From Nocardia farcinica (GTDB lineage: Bacteria > Actinomycetota > Actinomycetes > Mycobacteriales > Mycobacteriaceae), in contig NZ_LN868938.1 of the NCBI RefSeq assembly GCF_001182745.1, positions 3,100,001 to 3,164,000 of the forward strand: a DNA stretch of 64,000 nt, in the 5' to 3' direction. The notes beneath the pieces were generated by a model. That model was not told where the DNA came from. It searched no databases and saw only the letters and a program-made list of their open reading frames with translations. Within the stretch, counting starts at the first letter, position 1. Each line of letters starts with the position of its first letter. The translations under genes were made by a program, and so were the position numbers. Below, piece by piece: positions 1 to 8,234 of this stretch.

Positions 1-1515
1 CACCCGCGAGGCGTAGGCCAGGACTTCCCGATAGGTCAGCGCCCGGTCCCCCGCCCGCACCGCGATCGCGTCCAGATCGCGGGTCGCGCCCGCGATCAGC
101 AGGTCCGGCAGCGTGCGCGGCGGCAGGCCCGCCGGGCCGCGCGCGGGCAGCAGCTCGGCGCGCTCGGCCGGGTTCAGCACCGGCACGTCCCGCAGCGGCG
201 CGGCGGTCCCGGCGGCGAGGAAGCCGTGCAGGAAGTCCAGGAATCGGCTGTGGTGCCCGGCCAGCTCGTCGGGGGCGTAGAGGTTCGGGTTGGCCTGGAA
301 GTCCAGGTGCGTGGTTTCCCCGCCGACACCGGGATACAGGTTGAGGAACAGGTCCTCGATCAACCCGGAGGTCAGCACGTGGGTGCGGCCGACCACCTCG
401 CCGAGGGTGATCCTGGTGTCGATCATCATCAGGTTCACCGTGGGACCGAAGGAGGCGGCCTCGTCCACCGCCCAGCCCAGGTCGCGCACGATGTCCTCCT
501 GGCGGTAGCGCTGCCTGCGCAGCGCCGAGGTCAGCTCGCCCTGCGCCGCCCGGATCAGCGCACCGACCGTGATCGCGGGGTCCACCCGCAACCGCAACGG
601 CACCACGTTGGCGACCATGCCCCCGGAGCGGCGCAGCGCGGCGGTGGTGCGTCCGGACACCGGCAGACTCAACGTCACCTCGGCCGCGGACGTCGCCGCG
701 GCCAGATACGCGGCGAACGCGGCGACCACGATCGGGGCCACCCCGGAGGACTCCGCCCGGGCCACGGCGTCGATGAGTTCGGCGGTGGCCGAAGGGAGTT
801 CGCCCGCGGCGACGATCGGATGCGCGTCCACCGGCGCGGTGCGCCCGGCCAGCCCCACCGGCTCGGCCATCCCGGCCAGGTGCTCGCGCCAGTGCGCGCC
901 GTCGGCCTCGAACCGGGCCGAATCCCGGTACGCCGCATCGGCCGCCACGATCGCGCGCAGGTCCTCGGCGGTGCTCGGCGGAGGCTGCGTGCCGGTGCGC
1001 GCCGCGGTGTACAGCTCGGCGATGCGCCGCACCATCGTCACCGCGCCGAAACCGTCCAGCACGATGTGGTGGATGCGCTGGTACCAGTACCAGTGCTCGT
1101 CCCCGAGGCGCAGCATCGCGAACGCGCCGAGGCGATCGCTGAGCAGATCCAGCGGCGCGCTGTACTCCGCGCGCATCCACTCCTGTGCCGCCGCGACCGG
1201 ATCCGCCGCGTCGCGCAGATCGATCACCGGCAGGTCGTGCTCGATCCCGGTGTCCACCACCTGATAGGGCAGGCCGTCGACCTCCATCAACCGCAGGTAG
1301 CCGGTGCCGAACTCGCGGCCCGCCTGCCGCGACACCGCGGCGAGCAGCTCGACGTCGACCGGCCCCGTGAGCTCCACGTACTGCGCGATGGAGATCGGGG
1401 TGTCCCCGGCGAAGTGCTGGGCGAACCAGATACCGCGCTGCGCGGCCGAGAGGGGGAAGGCGTCGGCGGGCAGCTGCTCGCGCGCGGCGACCGGGGAAAC
1501 GGAACGCTGAGGCAT
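1..1515 (-). CDS. Non-ribosomal peptide synthetase, N-terminal part (EntF-type condensation domain then adenylation domain); runs off left edge
   Basis: The frame is open from an ATG at 1515 to the left edge (505 codons). Residues about 18-440 form a condensation domain: it starts PLSAAQRGIWFAQ, and the catalytic motif HHIVLDGF (His149-His150, Asp154) follows WYWYQR, the arrangement found in EntF-type condensation domains. Residues about 460 onward begin an adenylation domain, with LTYREV matching core A1 at the very edge. No carrier domain comes before the C domain, so the protein either starts assembly or accepts a substrate from a separate carrier. It would make amide bonds in the cytoplasm for a peptide, possibly siderophore-like, product; that is inference from the EntF resemblance. 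The nearest upstream gene is the A-domain fragment at 1758-2183, same strand, 242 bp away. Confidence 0.85.
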   Translation of the reverse strand, partial: MPQRSVSPVAAREQLPADAFPLSAAQRGIWFAQHFAGDTPISIAQYVELTGPVDVELLAAVSRQAGREFGTGYLRLMEVDGLPYQVVDTGIEHDLPVIDLRDAADPVAAAQEWMRAEYSAPLDLLSDRLGAFAMLRLGDEHWYWYQRIHHIVLDGFGAVTMVRRIAELYTAARTGTQPPPSTAEDLRAIVAADAAYRDSARFEADGAHWREHLAGMAEPVGLAGRTAPVDAHPIVAAGELPSATAELIDAVARAESSGVAPIVVAAFAAYLAAATSAAEVTLSLPVSGRTTAALRRSGGMVANVVPLRLRVDPAITVGALIRAAQGELTSALRRQRYRQEDIVRDLGWAVDEAASFGPTVNLMMIDTRITLGEVVGRTHVLTSGLIEDLFLNLYPGVGGETTHLDFQANPNLYAPDELAGHHSRFLDFLHGFLAAGTAAPLRDVPVLNPAERAELLPARGPAGLPPRTLPDLLIAGATRDLDAIAVRAGDRALTYREVLAYASRV

Positions 1516-1676
1516 GGGAAGTGTCCTGCGTGCTCGAGAGTGGGCGTGCTCAGGAGAGGAATCGACACAGACAGGGGTGGACGGCGCGTCCGCGTGGTGG
1601 ACGCGCTCAGCCGCCGGCGGGCCGGGCTCGCGACGAGATTTCCGGCGGGTCGATCGACCAGCGTGCGCGTGGAGGT

Positions 1677-1691
1677 ACTTCCGCTGGAAGT
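1677..1691. promoter_or_regulatory. Palindrome upstream of the NRPS gene, possible operator
   Basis: ACTTCC-GCT-GGAAGT is a perfect inverted repeat with 6-bp arms, 162 bp before the NRPS start, in the 242-bp gap after the A-domain fragment. It is not an IdeR-type iron box. Function as an operator is inference. Confidence 0.3.
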
Positions 1692-1757
1692 TTAGCGCCG
1701 GTGCAGGTCGCGACTGCTCGGATTGCGGATGTCGGGGGCGCGGGCCGCCCGGCCCCG

Positions 1758-2183
1758 TCAGGAGGCCGGGCGGAGCCCGCGCAGCTCGGCGTCGGTGAGC
1801 GGCGCGTCCGAACCGGTCAGGTATCGCAGCAGGGTGGACCGGTCGTCGAGCACCAGCCAGGCGATGCCGTCACCGAGGCCGCCGCGCGCGTCCTCGGTGG
1901 TGATGCCGAAGGCGGGTGCGGGCACCTCGGTACCCGCGGGCACGGCGGTGGCGCCGGTCTTGGCGATCGCGGTGCGGCTGACGATGTCCTCGATCAGCGG
2001 CTCGACGGCGACGGCGACGACCACGCCCGGCCCGGCGCCCATCCCCAGCAGCACCCGCGCGAGCCGGTTGGACCAGCTGTCGAGCTCGCGATGGGTGAGC
2101 GTGCCCTCGGGGGTGGACACCGCGACGGCGGCGTCGGACCGGGAGACGGGGCGGATGAGCAGGGTGTCGGCCGTGGTCTGCAT
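1758..2183 (-). CDS. Orphan N-terminal fragment of an NRPS-type adenylation domain
   Basis: 141 residues from the ATG at 2183, which has an AGGAG Shine-Dalgarno; a longer in-frame extension upstream has no such signal. Residues about 15-90 match the start of an AMP-binding adenylation domain: TLTHRELDSWSNRLARVL resembles core A1, and a GAGPGVVVAVAVEP stretch follows with AIAKTGATAVPAG resembling A2. The protein ends before the phosphate-binding loop (A3) and all catalytic cores, so it cannot adenylate alone. It lies between the monooxygenase and the NRPS on the same strand. It could be a decayed A domain or a small partner protein that kept the N-lobe fold. The intact reading frame and good ribosome site argue it is expressed. 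Family assignment is fairly sure; function is unknown. Confidence 0.65.
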   Translation of the reverse strand: MQTTADTLLIRPVSRSDAAVAVSTPEGTLTHRELDSWSNRLARVLLGMGAGPGVVVAVAVEPLIEDIVSRTAIAKTGATAVPAGTEVPAPAFGITTEDARGGLGDGIAWLVLDDRSTLLRYLTGSDAPLTDAELRGLRPAS

Positions 2184-2284
2184 GAGGGGCTCCTGACGAG
2201 TCGACGGGTGGATCGGAGGGGTGTCTCCACTCTCTCGCCGGCTCGCCCGCCGCGACAGGAACCCCAGTGCTGTCCCACCCGCCT

Positions 2285-2312
2285 CCGAGGGTGCGCGTTT
2301 TCCCACCCTCGG
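2285..2312 (-). terminator. Hairpin after the FAD monooxygenase gene
   Basis: CCGAGGGTG and CACCCTCGG form a perfect 9-bp stem with a 10-nt loop, 14 bp past the monooxygenase stop. There is no U-tract. A second, overlapping 6-bp inverted repeat (2302-2316) could pair instead. Confidence 0.5.
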
Positions 2313-2326
2313 TGGGGGCCGAGGCG

Positions 2327-3538
2327 TCAGGCTCTGCCCGATTCCGGTTCGCCCGGCACGGGTGCGTCCCACTCGATGCGGTAGCTCCGCTCGCCGGCCA
2401 CCTTCTCGTCCGGCTTCATGACCGTCCGGACCAGCAGCGGCATCAGCAGGTTCATCATCGCGCGGCCCACCGGACCGGGCGCCTTGCTGCGGTTGATCCG
2501 CGCGGCGCGGGCGGCGATGCCCTCCACCCGGGTGCGCCGCAACCGTTCGTAGGCGGCGAAGGCCGCGCCCGGATCGGGCAGGTCACGCAGGCAACGGGCC
2601 AGCTGCACCGCGCTCTCCACGGCCAGTGAGGCGCCCTGCCCGGAGCTGTTGGACGGCGCGTGCACCGCGTCGCCGACCAGCACCATGCGGTCGCGATACC
2701 AGCGCGGCACCGGCGGCATGATGTGCAGGCCGCCGACGACCTCGAGCTGGTCCGGGCGGGTGCGCCGCGCCAGTTCGCCACCGGGGGTGTCGGCGCCGTA
2801 GGTCTCGCGCAGGATCGCCAGCCAGCGCTCGGCCGGCACCGCACGCGCCTCGGTGAGCGACAGGTACTGCTTGTGCGGCAGATTGGCGCCCCAGCCGACC
2901 CGGCCGTCGCCGTCGGACCAGTACAGGTAGTAGGCGCGTTTGCCGTAGGCGAAGACCATGGCGTCGGCCGGAGTGTCGATCGCGCACTCGATGGTCGCTC
3001 CGAAGCCGAGCAGGCCGGTGTACTCCGGGCCGGGCGCGTCCGGGTCGATGATCCCGCGGACCGTGGATCGGACGCCGTCGGCACCGATGAGCACGTCGGC
3101 GGTGGCGGTGCTGCCGTCGGCGAAGCGCGCGGTCACGCCCGTCGCGTCGCACTCGGCGCCGACCAGCCGTTTGCCGTAGTGGAACGGCACGCCCGCGGCG
3201 ACGGCGTGCTCGTGCAGCACCCGATGCAGTTCGGCGCGATCGACCACCTGCAGCGGCGGTTCGTCGGCGACCGTCGGCAGCCGGTGGTGCCTGCCGCCGA
3301 CCGACAGGATCATGCCGGTGACCGGCGTGGCGATGGCGCGTACACGATCTCCGGCGCCGAGCAGGTCGAGCGCGGCCACACCGTTGGGCGCGAGCGCGAG
3401 CCCGCTGCCGATGCCGTCGGACGGGCCGGGGTAGGCCTCGTGAACCTGCGCCTCGATACCGGCCTCGAGCAGGGCGGTGGCGACGACCGGTCCGGCGATG
3501 CCGCCGCCGACGACGAGCGCGGAACGAATTGCGGACAT
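2327..3538 (-). CDS. FAD-dependent monooxygenase (PHBH-type flavoprotein)
   Basis: 403 residues, the usual length for single-component flavoprotein hydroxylases. The N-terminal Rossmann motif reads VVGGGIAGPVVATALLEAG (GxGxxG), the DG motif LIGADGVRSTVR sits near residue 160, and the GD motif MVLVGDAVHAPSNSSGQG near residue 295 binds the FAD ribityl chain. It would use NAD(P)H and O2 to hydroxylate or oxidise a small aromatic or polyketide-like substrate in the cytoplasm. The ATG at 3538 has a GGAGGT ribosome site 6 nt upstream. It lies downstream of the PadR gene and upstream of the A-domain fragment and NRPS, so it may tailor the NRPS product or its precursor; the substrate cannot be read from sequence. 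Confidence 0.85.
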   Translation of the reverse strand: MSAIRSALVVGGGIAGPVVATALLEAGIEAQVHEAYPGPSDGIGSGLALAPNGVAALDLLGAGDRVRAIATPVTGMILSVGGRHHRLPTVADEPPLQVVDRAELHRVLHEHAVAAGVPFHYGKRLVGAECDATGVTARFADGSTATADVLIGADGVRSTVRGIIDPDAPGPEYTGLLGFGATIECAIDTPADAMVFAYGKRAYYLYWSDGDGRVGWGANLPHKQYLSLTEARAVPAERWLAILRETYGADTPGGELARRTRPDQLEVVGGLHIMPPVPRWYRDRMVLVGDAVHAPSNSSGQGASLAVESAVQLARCLRDLPDPGAAFAAYERLRRTRVEGIAARAARINRSKAPGPVGRAMMNLLMPLLVRTVMKPDEKVAGERSYRIEWDAPVPGEPESGRA

Positions 3539-3658
3539 GGATGTACCTCCAGGGGTGGGTTCGGCGAATCACCGCGCCCGCCACACCCCCGGCTATCCTG
3601 TGGTTGCCGACCTCGTGGCCGGGTGCGTGCACGTGCGCGGTGCGAGAAGGTCACCGGT

Positions 3659-3690
3659 CCCGGCGGCGGTGTTGCCGCACCGCCGCCGGG
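3659..3690 (-). terminator. Strong hairpin after the PadR gene
   Basis: A perfect 13-bp stem (CCCGGCGGCGGTG paired with its complement) with a 6-nt loop, 36 bp past the padR stop and 121 bp before the monooxygenase start. No U-tract. It probably separates the padR transcript from the monooxygenase. Confidence 0.55.
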
Positions 3691-3725
3691 CCGGGTTTCA
3701 TCGCGGTGGTATCACCGCCGCGGTC

Positions 3726-4379
3726 TCACGACGAGGACTGGTGCATCCCCCTTTCCACCGCCGCCACGGCGGTACCGGGGGTGAAGCCCCCGGCGTGGAT
3801 GTTGCGCCACATCTCCAGGTCGGGGAAGGTGCCGTCGAGCAGTTCGGCGCGCCAGCCACGCGTCCAGGCCACCTCGGCCTCCAGCATGGCCAGCCCGTAT
3901 TCGGTCTCGATGAGGAACAGCCGCGGCAGCGTCCCGGCGAGTGCGTCGAGTTCGGCGCGCACCCCGGCGATGATCGTCTCCAGCGCGGTGATGCGGGCGT
4001 CGAGCAATTCGGCCACCTCGTCCGGTGGCAGCAGCGCGGTCACCGAGAGTCCCGCTGTGTAGGCGCTGCGCTCGGCGCGCGGCTCGGCCAGCAATTCCTT
4101 TGTCCAGTCGGTCATTTCGGCCTGCCCGGCCGGGGTGATCCGGTAGATCACCCGCTCCGGCCGCCCGCCCTGGCGCTCGCTGCCGACCTCCTCGAGGAAT
4201 CCGGCCTTCACCATGTTGCGCACGACGGTGTAGAGCGAGCCCCACTTGATGTCCATGTCGCGGTCCTTGCCGCGCTCGCGCAACTTCGAGGCGATCTCGT
4301 ATCGGTGCATCGGCCGCTCGGCGATCACCGACAGGATCGCCAGCGCCAGCAGATTGTCGACTTTGCGCTTGGCGGGCAT
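3726..4379 (-). CDS. PadR-family transcriptional regulator
   Basis: 217 residues from the ATG at 4379; a GTG one codon upstream sits too close to the AGGAGGT ribosome site. The N-terminal winged helix (about residues 8-85) carries the PadR pattern: LLALAILSVIAERPMHRYEI, then KWGSLYTVVRNMVKAGFLEE and a GRPERVIYRITPAG wing. The C-terminal half is a helical dimerisation domain ending around MWRNIHAGG, as in the longer (subfamily 1) PadR proteins. PadR repressors usually sit next to the exporter they control and release DNA when they bind a toxic ligand. Here the gene follows a DHA2-type MFS exporter on the same strand by about 50 bp, and a 30-bp palindrome lies directly before its start. Confidence 0.9.
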   Translation of the reverse strand: MPAKRKVDNLLALAILSVIAERPMHRYEIASKLRERGKDRDMDIKWGSLYTVVRNMVKAGFLEEVGSERQGGRPERVIYRITPAGQAEMTDWTKELLAEPRAERSAYTAGLSVTALLPPDEVAELLDARITALETIIAGVRAELDALAGTLPRLFLIETEYGLAMLEAEVAWTRGWRAELLDGTFPDLEMWRNIHAGGFTPGTAVAAVERGMHQSSS

Positions 4380-4388
4380 CACACCTCC

Positions 4389-4418
4389 TACTCGCAGACG
4401 AATATACGTGCGCGAGTA
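4389..4418. promoter_or_regulatory. Probable PadR autoregulatory operator
   Basis: A 30-bp imperfect palindrome with perfect TACTCGC...GCGAGTA outer arms and an AT-rich centre; 26 of 30 positions obey dyad symmetry. It lies 10 bp upstream of the padR start, next to its ribosome site, and within 45 bp of the MFS stop. Autoregulation by PadR is inference from position. Confidence 0.6.
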
Positions 4419-4433
4419 TTCGGCGGCAAGCCG

Positions 4434-6469
4434 TCAGCGCACCGCCACCGCCTCGGGTTCGTGCAGTTGTTCGTCGAGCAACTTGTTCGCGATCACGTCG
4501 AGCGCCTGCTCGAGCAGTTCGCGGTCGCGCGGATCGCCGTCGTCCGCGAGTTGCAGGCGCTCGCGCAGCCAGCGCCGCCAGGCCGCGCGCACCCGATCCA
4601 TCTGTGCCTCCCCGGCCGGGGTCAGCCGCACCTCGTCGGCGCCGATCTCCACCTGCCCCGCGGCCGCGACCCGGGCGAAGAACGGTTCGAGCACCTCCTC
4701 GGGCAGCCGGTGCGCCGCCGCGATCGCCGACAACCGCGCCGCGCCACGCAACCGGGTGTGCAGGGCGATCTGCCCGAGCACCCACGCCTCGCCCCGGCCC
4801 ATACCACCGCCCGCGTCGGCGAGGATGGCGGGCGTGACCGGCCCCTGCGCCCGCGCCCGGCGCAGCGCCTCGGCGACCGTGCGTTCGAGCAGATCGGCCC
4901 GATCGGCCGACTGCGGCGCCGAAAACCCCTCGCCCACTTCCCCCGCCGCCGTGCGCGCGCTGTCGCGCAACGGCACCTCTTTCAGGAACCAGGCCACCAC
5001 GAAACCGATCAGCGCCACCGGCACCACCCACCGGAAGACGTGCTCGATGGACATCGCGTAGGCGTCGATGATCGGCACCGCCTGCTCGGCGGGCAGGCCA
5101 CGCAACGTCTCCGGATCGGCCGCCGCCTCCGGCGAGACCACCCGCACCTCGGTGAGGGCCGCGGTGAGGTTCGGGGTCAGCTGATTGCTGTAGAGGGTGC
5201 CGAACACCGCGGTGCCGAACGCGCTGCCCAGCGTGCGGAAGAAGGTGACCCCCGAGGTGGCCGTGCCCAGGTCGGCGTAGGGCACGGTGTTCTGCACGAC
5301 GATGGTCAGCACCTGCATGGCCAGGCCGATCCCGAGGCCGAGGATCAGCATGTACAGCGACTCCAGCCAGGTGCTGGTCTCGCGCCCCATCGTCGACATC
5401 AGCAGCAGACCCAGCGCCATCACCGCGGTGCCCGCGATCGGGAAGTACCGGTAGCGCCCGGTCCGCCCGACCACCTGGCCGGAGATGATCGAGGTGAGGA
5501 ACAGGCCCGCCACCAGCGGCAGCGTGCGCACGCCGGACATGGTGGCCGAGATACGTCCACGTACTGCAGATACGCGGGCAGGTAGGTCATCGCGCCGAGC
5601 ATGGCGAAGCCGACGATGAAGCTCAGGATCGAGCAGACGGTGAAGACGTTGGACCGGAACAGCCGCATCGGCAGCATCGGCTCGGCGGCGCGCGATTCCA
5701 CGGCGACGAACCCCGCCAGCAACACCACCGCCGCGGCGAACAGCCCGAGGATCTGCCAGGAGCCCCACGCGTACTCCTGCCCACCCCATTCCAGGCCGAG
5801 GATCAGGCAGGACACCCCGAGTGCCACCAGCCCGATGCCGGCGTAGTCCACGATCGGCCTGGCCGCGGCCCGCACCCGCGGGATGGTGCGCGCCGCGACC
5901 AGGATCATCAGGATCGCCAGCGGCACGTTGACGTAGAAGCACCAGCGCCAGCCCGCGTGATCGGTGAACAGGCCGCCGAGGGTCGGGCCGACGACCGTGG
6001 TGACACCGAACACGGCGCCGAGCGCACCCTGGTACTTGCCGCGTTCGCGCAGCGGGATGATGTCGGCGATCAACGCCATCGAGGTCACCATCAGCCCGCC
6101 CGCGCCGATCCCCTGCACCCCGCGCGCCAGGATCAGCAGCAGCATTCCGTTCGCCAGCCCGGCCAGCATCGAGCCCGCGATGAAGATCAGGCCGCTGAGC
6201 TGGAAGACCAGCTTGCGGCCGAACAGGTCGCCGAGCTTGCCCGCCAGCGCGGTGGCCACCGCCTCGGCGAGCAGGTAGGCCGTCACCACCCAGGCCATGT
6301 GTCCGGCGCCGCCCAGATCGGCGACGATGGTCGGCAGCGCGGTCGAGACGATGGTCTGGTCGAGGGCGGCCATCAGCATGCCGAGCACGATGGTGCCGAA
6401 CACGACGTTGATCCGCGCCCGGCTCATCGGCTGGTCCGGCGCATCGGCGACAGCAACGGCACCGTTCAT
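4434..6469 (-). pseudogene. DHA2-type MFS drug exporter with C-terminal winged-helix-like extension, frameshifted
   Basis: Two overlapping frames together encode one protein of about 678 residues. The 5' part (from ATG 6469) has the MFS pattern LDQTIVSTALPTIVADLGG, motif A GKLGDLFGRKLVFQ, and RGVQGIGAGGL, typical of 14-helix DHA2 proton antiporters. The reading breaks at 5552-5563: the first frame reads YLQYVDV and then nonsense, while the second resumes at ISATMSGVRTLPLVAGLF. Restoring one base would give an unbroken protein. The break lies in the inverted repeat TACGT-GG-ACGTA, a place prone both to slippage and to sequencing compression. After the last membrane helix there are about 150 more residues including LTPAGEAQMDRVRAAW, which resembles a winged-helix regulator of the MarR type. 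It neighbours TetR and PadR genes, as multidrug exporters often do. Confidence 0.8.
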
Positions 6470-6535
6470 CACCTCAGTATGGGCGGATGCGTGCGGACCG
6501 GGCAGCCAGCGACACAGCGGCGAACCGCCGCGGGC

Positions 6536-7183
6536 TCAGGACGTCTCGATCAGCGAGACCGCCACCGGCACCAGCAGGGCCACCAGATCGTCCACCGGTG
6601 GGCGCGGGTCCGACAGCAGCCATTCGTGGGTGAGTCCGTTGATGGCGCCGATCAGCGCGGCCGCTGCCAGCCCGGACCGGCCCCGGACCCGGCCGCCCGG
6701 CACGATCCTCGGCACCACCGCCGATTCCAGCAGCCGGGCCCAGGCGTGCCTGCGCTGCCTGCGGTGGCGCTCCATCCGCTCGCTGACGCCGACCACCTCG
6801 ATGAAGGCCAGCTTCGCCCGGAACGGGTCCGCGCCGATCGACTCGAGGTAGGCCGTGAGCACCGCGGTGAGCGCGGTATGCGGGTCTGCGGTGTTCGGAT
6901 CACGACCCCGGCCGACCCCGGCCAGTGCGCCCACGACCGCGTCGGCCGCCGCGTCCTGGATCCGGTCGTAGGCGGCCGCGAGCACGTCTTCCCTGGTCTC
7001 GAACTCCTCGTAGAACTGTCGTTTGGACAGTCCAGCGGCGGCGCACATGTCGGCCAGCGAGCAGTCGGTGTAGCCGCGCTCGGCGAACAGCCGGGTGGCG
7101 GCGTCGAGGAAGCGCAGCCGGCGCTCGGCCTTGCGCTCCGCCACGGCCCGCCCGCCGTACTGCCTGCCCACCGAGGTCGTCAC
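6536..7183 (-). CDS. TetR-family transcriptional regulator
   Basis: 215 residues from the GTG at 7183, which is preceded by a GGTGGGG ribosome site. The N-terminal helix-turn-helix (about residues 20-66) reads RFLDAATRLFAERGYTDCSL then DMCAAAGLSKRQFYEEFETRED, the standard TetR signature. The C-terminal ligand-binding part ends LINGL-type helices (AALIGAINGLTHEWLL). It is divergent from the short-chain dehydrogenase at 7308 and shares a 124-bp gap with it that contains a perfect palindrome at 7284-7299, so it probably represses that gene and itself. It also lies upstream of the MFS exporter, about 65 bp, same strand, and might be cotranscribed with it. The ligand is unknown. Confidence 0.9.
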   Translation of the reverse strand: MTTSVGRQYGGRAVAERKAERRLRFLDAATRLFAERGYTDCSLADMCAAAGLSKRQFYEEFETREDVLAAAYDRIQDAAADAVVGALAGVGRGRDPNTADPHTALTAVLTAYLESIGADPFRAKLAFIEVVGVSERMERHRRQRRHAWARLLESAVVPRIVPGGRVRGRSGLAAAALIGAINGLTHEWLLSDPRPPVDDLVALLVPVAVSLIETS

Positions 7184-7283
7184 GTCCCCACCGTAGCGAA
7201 CCCGCCCGGCCGCCCGGCATTTTCGGCCGCGAGCCCGTAGCGTGCGAACCGAAGCCCGGTCCCGATCGCCTCTTCCCCCGGAA

Positions 7284-7299
7284 CTTACTCCAAAGTAAG
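7284..7299. promoter_or_regulatory. TetR-type operator overlapping the SDR translation signals
   Basis: CTTACT-CCAA-AGTAAG is a perfect inverted repeat (6-bp arms, 4-bp centre) between the divergent TetR and SDR genes. It ends 8 bp before the SDR start, and its AAG-G end supplies the only Shine-Dalgarno-like bases, so a bound repressor would block the start of the SDR transcript. Confidence 0.6.
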
Positions 7300-7307
7300 G
7301 TTGTCGC

Positions 7308-8183
7308 ATGGCGTGGAACCCGACCCAGATCCCGGACCAGACCGGCCGGACGTTCGTGATCACCGGCGCGAACGGCGGCCTCGGCGCCGAGACGACGAAA
7401 GTCCTGGCCGACAAAGGCGCGACCGTCGTCATGGCGTGCCGCAACGTCGCCAAGGCGCAGCAGGTCGCCGACGGCATCCCCGGCGATGTGCGCGTCGCCG
7501 AACTCGACCTCGCCGACCTCGCCTCGGTGCGCGCGTTCGCCGAGCGGGCCGAGGAGTTCGACGTGCTGATCAACAACGCCGGCCTGATGTACATCCCGTT
7601 CTCCCGCACCGCGGACGGCTTCGAGACCCAGTTCGGCGTCAACCATCTCGGGCACTTCGCCCTCACCGGCCTGCTGCTGGACAAGATCCGCGACCGGGTG
7701 GTCACCCTGGCGAGCATCGCGCACCGGCAGACGCCCAAGCTGTGGATCGACGACCTCAACTACGAGCGGCGCCGCTACTACCGCAATCTCGCCTACGCGC
7801 AGTCCAAGCTGGCCAACCTGATGTTCGCCCGGGAGTTGCAGCGCCGCCTCGCCGAGGCGGGCTCACCGAAGCGCTCCTACGCGGTGCACCCGGGCGTCTC
7901 GGCCACCGAACTGTTCGCCCGCACCGAGACCCCGCTCGACCGCATCGCCAAGCCGATCATCCGGCTCGTCGGGCATCCGCCCGCCAAGGCCGCGCATTCG
8001 ACACTGTTCGCCGCGACCATGCCCGACGCCGACCCCGGCACCTACTGGGGCCCGAACCGGCTGTTCCAGAGCCAGGGCCCGGTGGAGCCCTCGCCCTCGA
8101 CGCGGCTGTCGAAGAACCCGGAACTGATGCGCAGGCTCTGGGCCGAGTCCGAGCGGATGACCGGGGTCACCTACCCCGTCTGA
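7308..8183 (+). CDS. Short-chain dehydrogenase/reductase (retinol-dehydrogenase-like)
   Basis: 291 residues. It has the NAD(P)-binding TGANGGLG motif near residue 20, NNAGLMY near 92, the VNHLGHFALT stretch near 115 and the catalytic YAQSKLANL (Tyr-x3-Lys) near 165. The arrangement matches the 'oxidoreductase' SDRs of Mycobacteriales that act on lipid or retinol-like carbonyls; the real substrate is not readable. The ATG at 7308 has only a weak AAGG ribosome site inside the upstream palindrome. It is transcribed away from a TetR regulator, which probably controls it. Downstream genes on the same strand begin 51 bp later but have their own -10 box. Confidence 0.88.
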   Translation: MAWNPTQIPDQTGRTFVITGANGGLGAETTKVLADKGATVVMACRNVAKAQQVADGIPGDVRVAELDLADLASVRAFAERAEEFDVLINNAGLMYIPFSRTADGFETQFGVNHLGHFALTGLLLDKIRDRVVTLASIAHRQTPKLWIDDLNYERRRYYRNLAYAQSKLANLMFARELQRRLAEAGSPKRSYAVHPGVSATELFARTETPLDRIAKPIIRLVGHPPAKAAHSTLFAATMPDADPGTYWGPNRLFQSQGPVEPSPSTRLSKNPELMRRLWAESERMTGVTYPV

Positions 8184-8221
8184 GCACCCACCTCCGCCTA
8201 CGTGTCGTGTAGTAGACGGGG

Positions 8222-8227
8222 TACCGT
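8222..8227 (+). promoter_or_regulatory. -10 box of a leaderless transcript
   Basis: TACCGT lies 7 bp before the GTG at 8235, the spacing of leaderless actinobacterial transcripts (TANNNT, 6-7 bp, start codon). No ribosome site precedes that start. Confidence 0.55.
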
Positions 8228-8234
8228 GGTAGAC

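Noticed and set aside
226..1695. 489-residue plus-strand reading frame
   Set aside because: It is the complement of the NRPS gene; its protein is Arg/Gly/His-rich with no domain, as expected of an antisense frame in G+C-rich DNA.
1516..1757. IdeR/Fur iron box before the NRPS
   Set aside because: No TTAGG-type 19-bp palindrome is present; the visible palindrome has an unrelated sequence.
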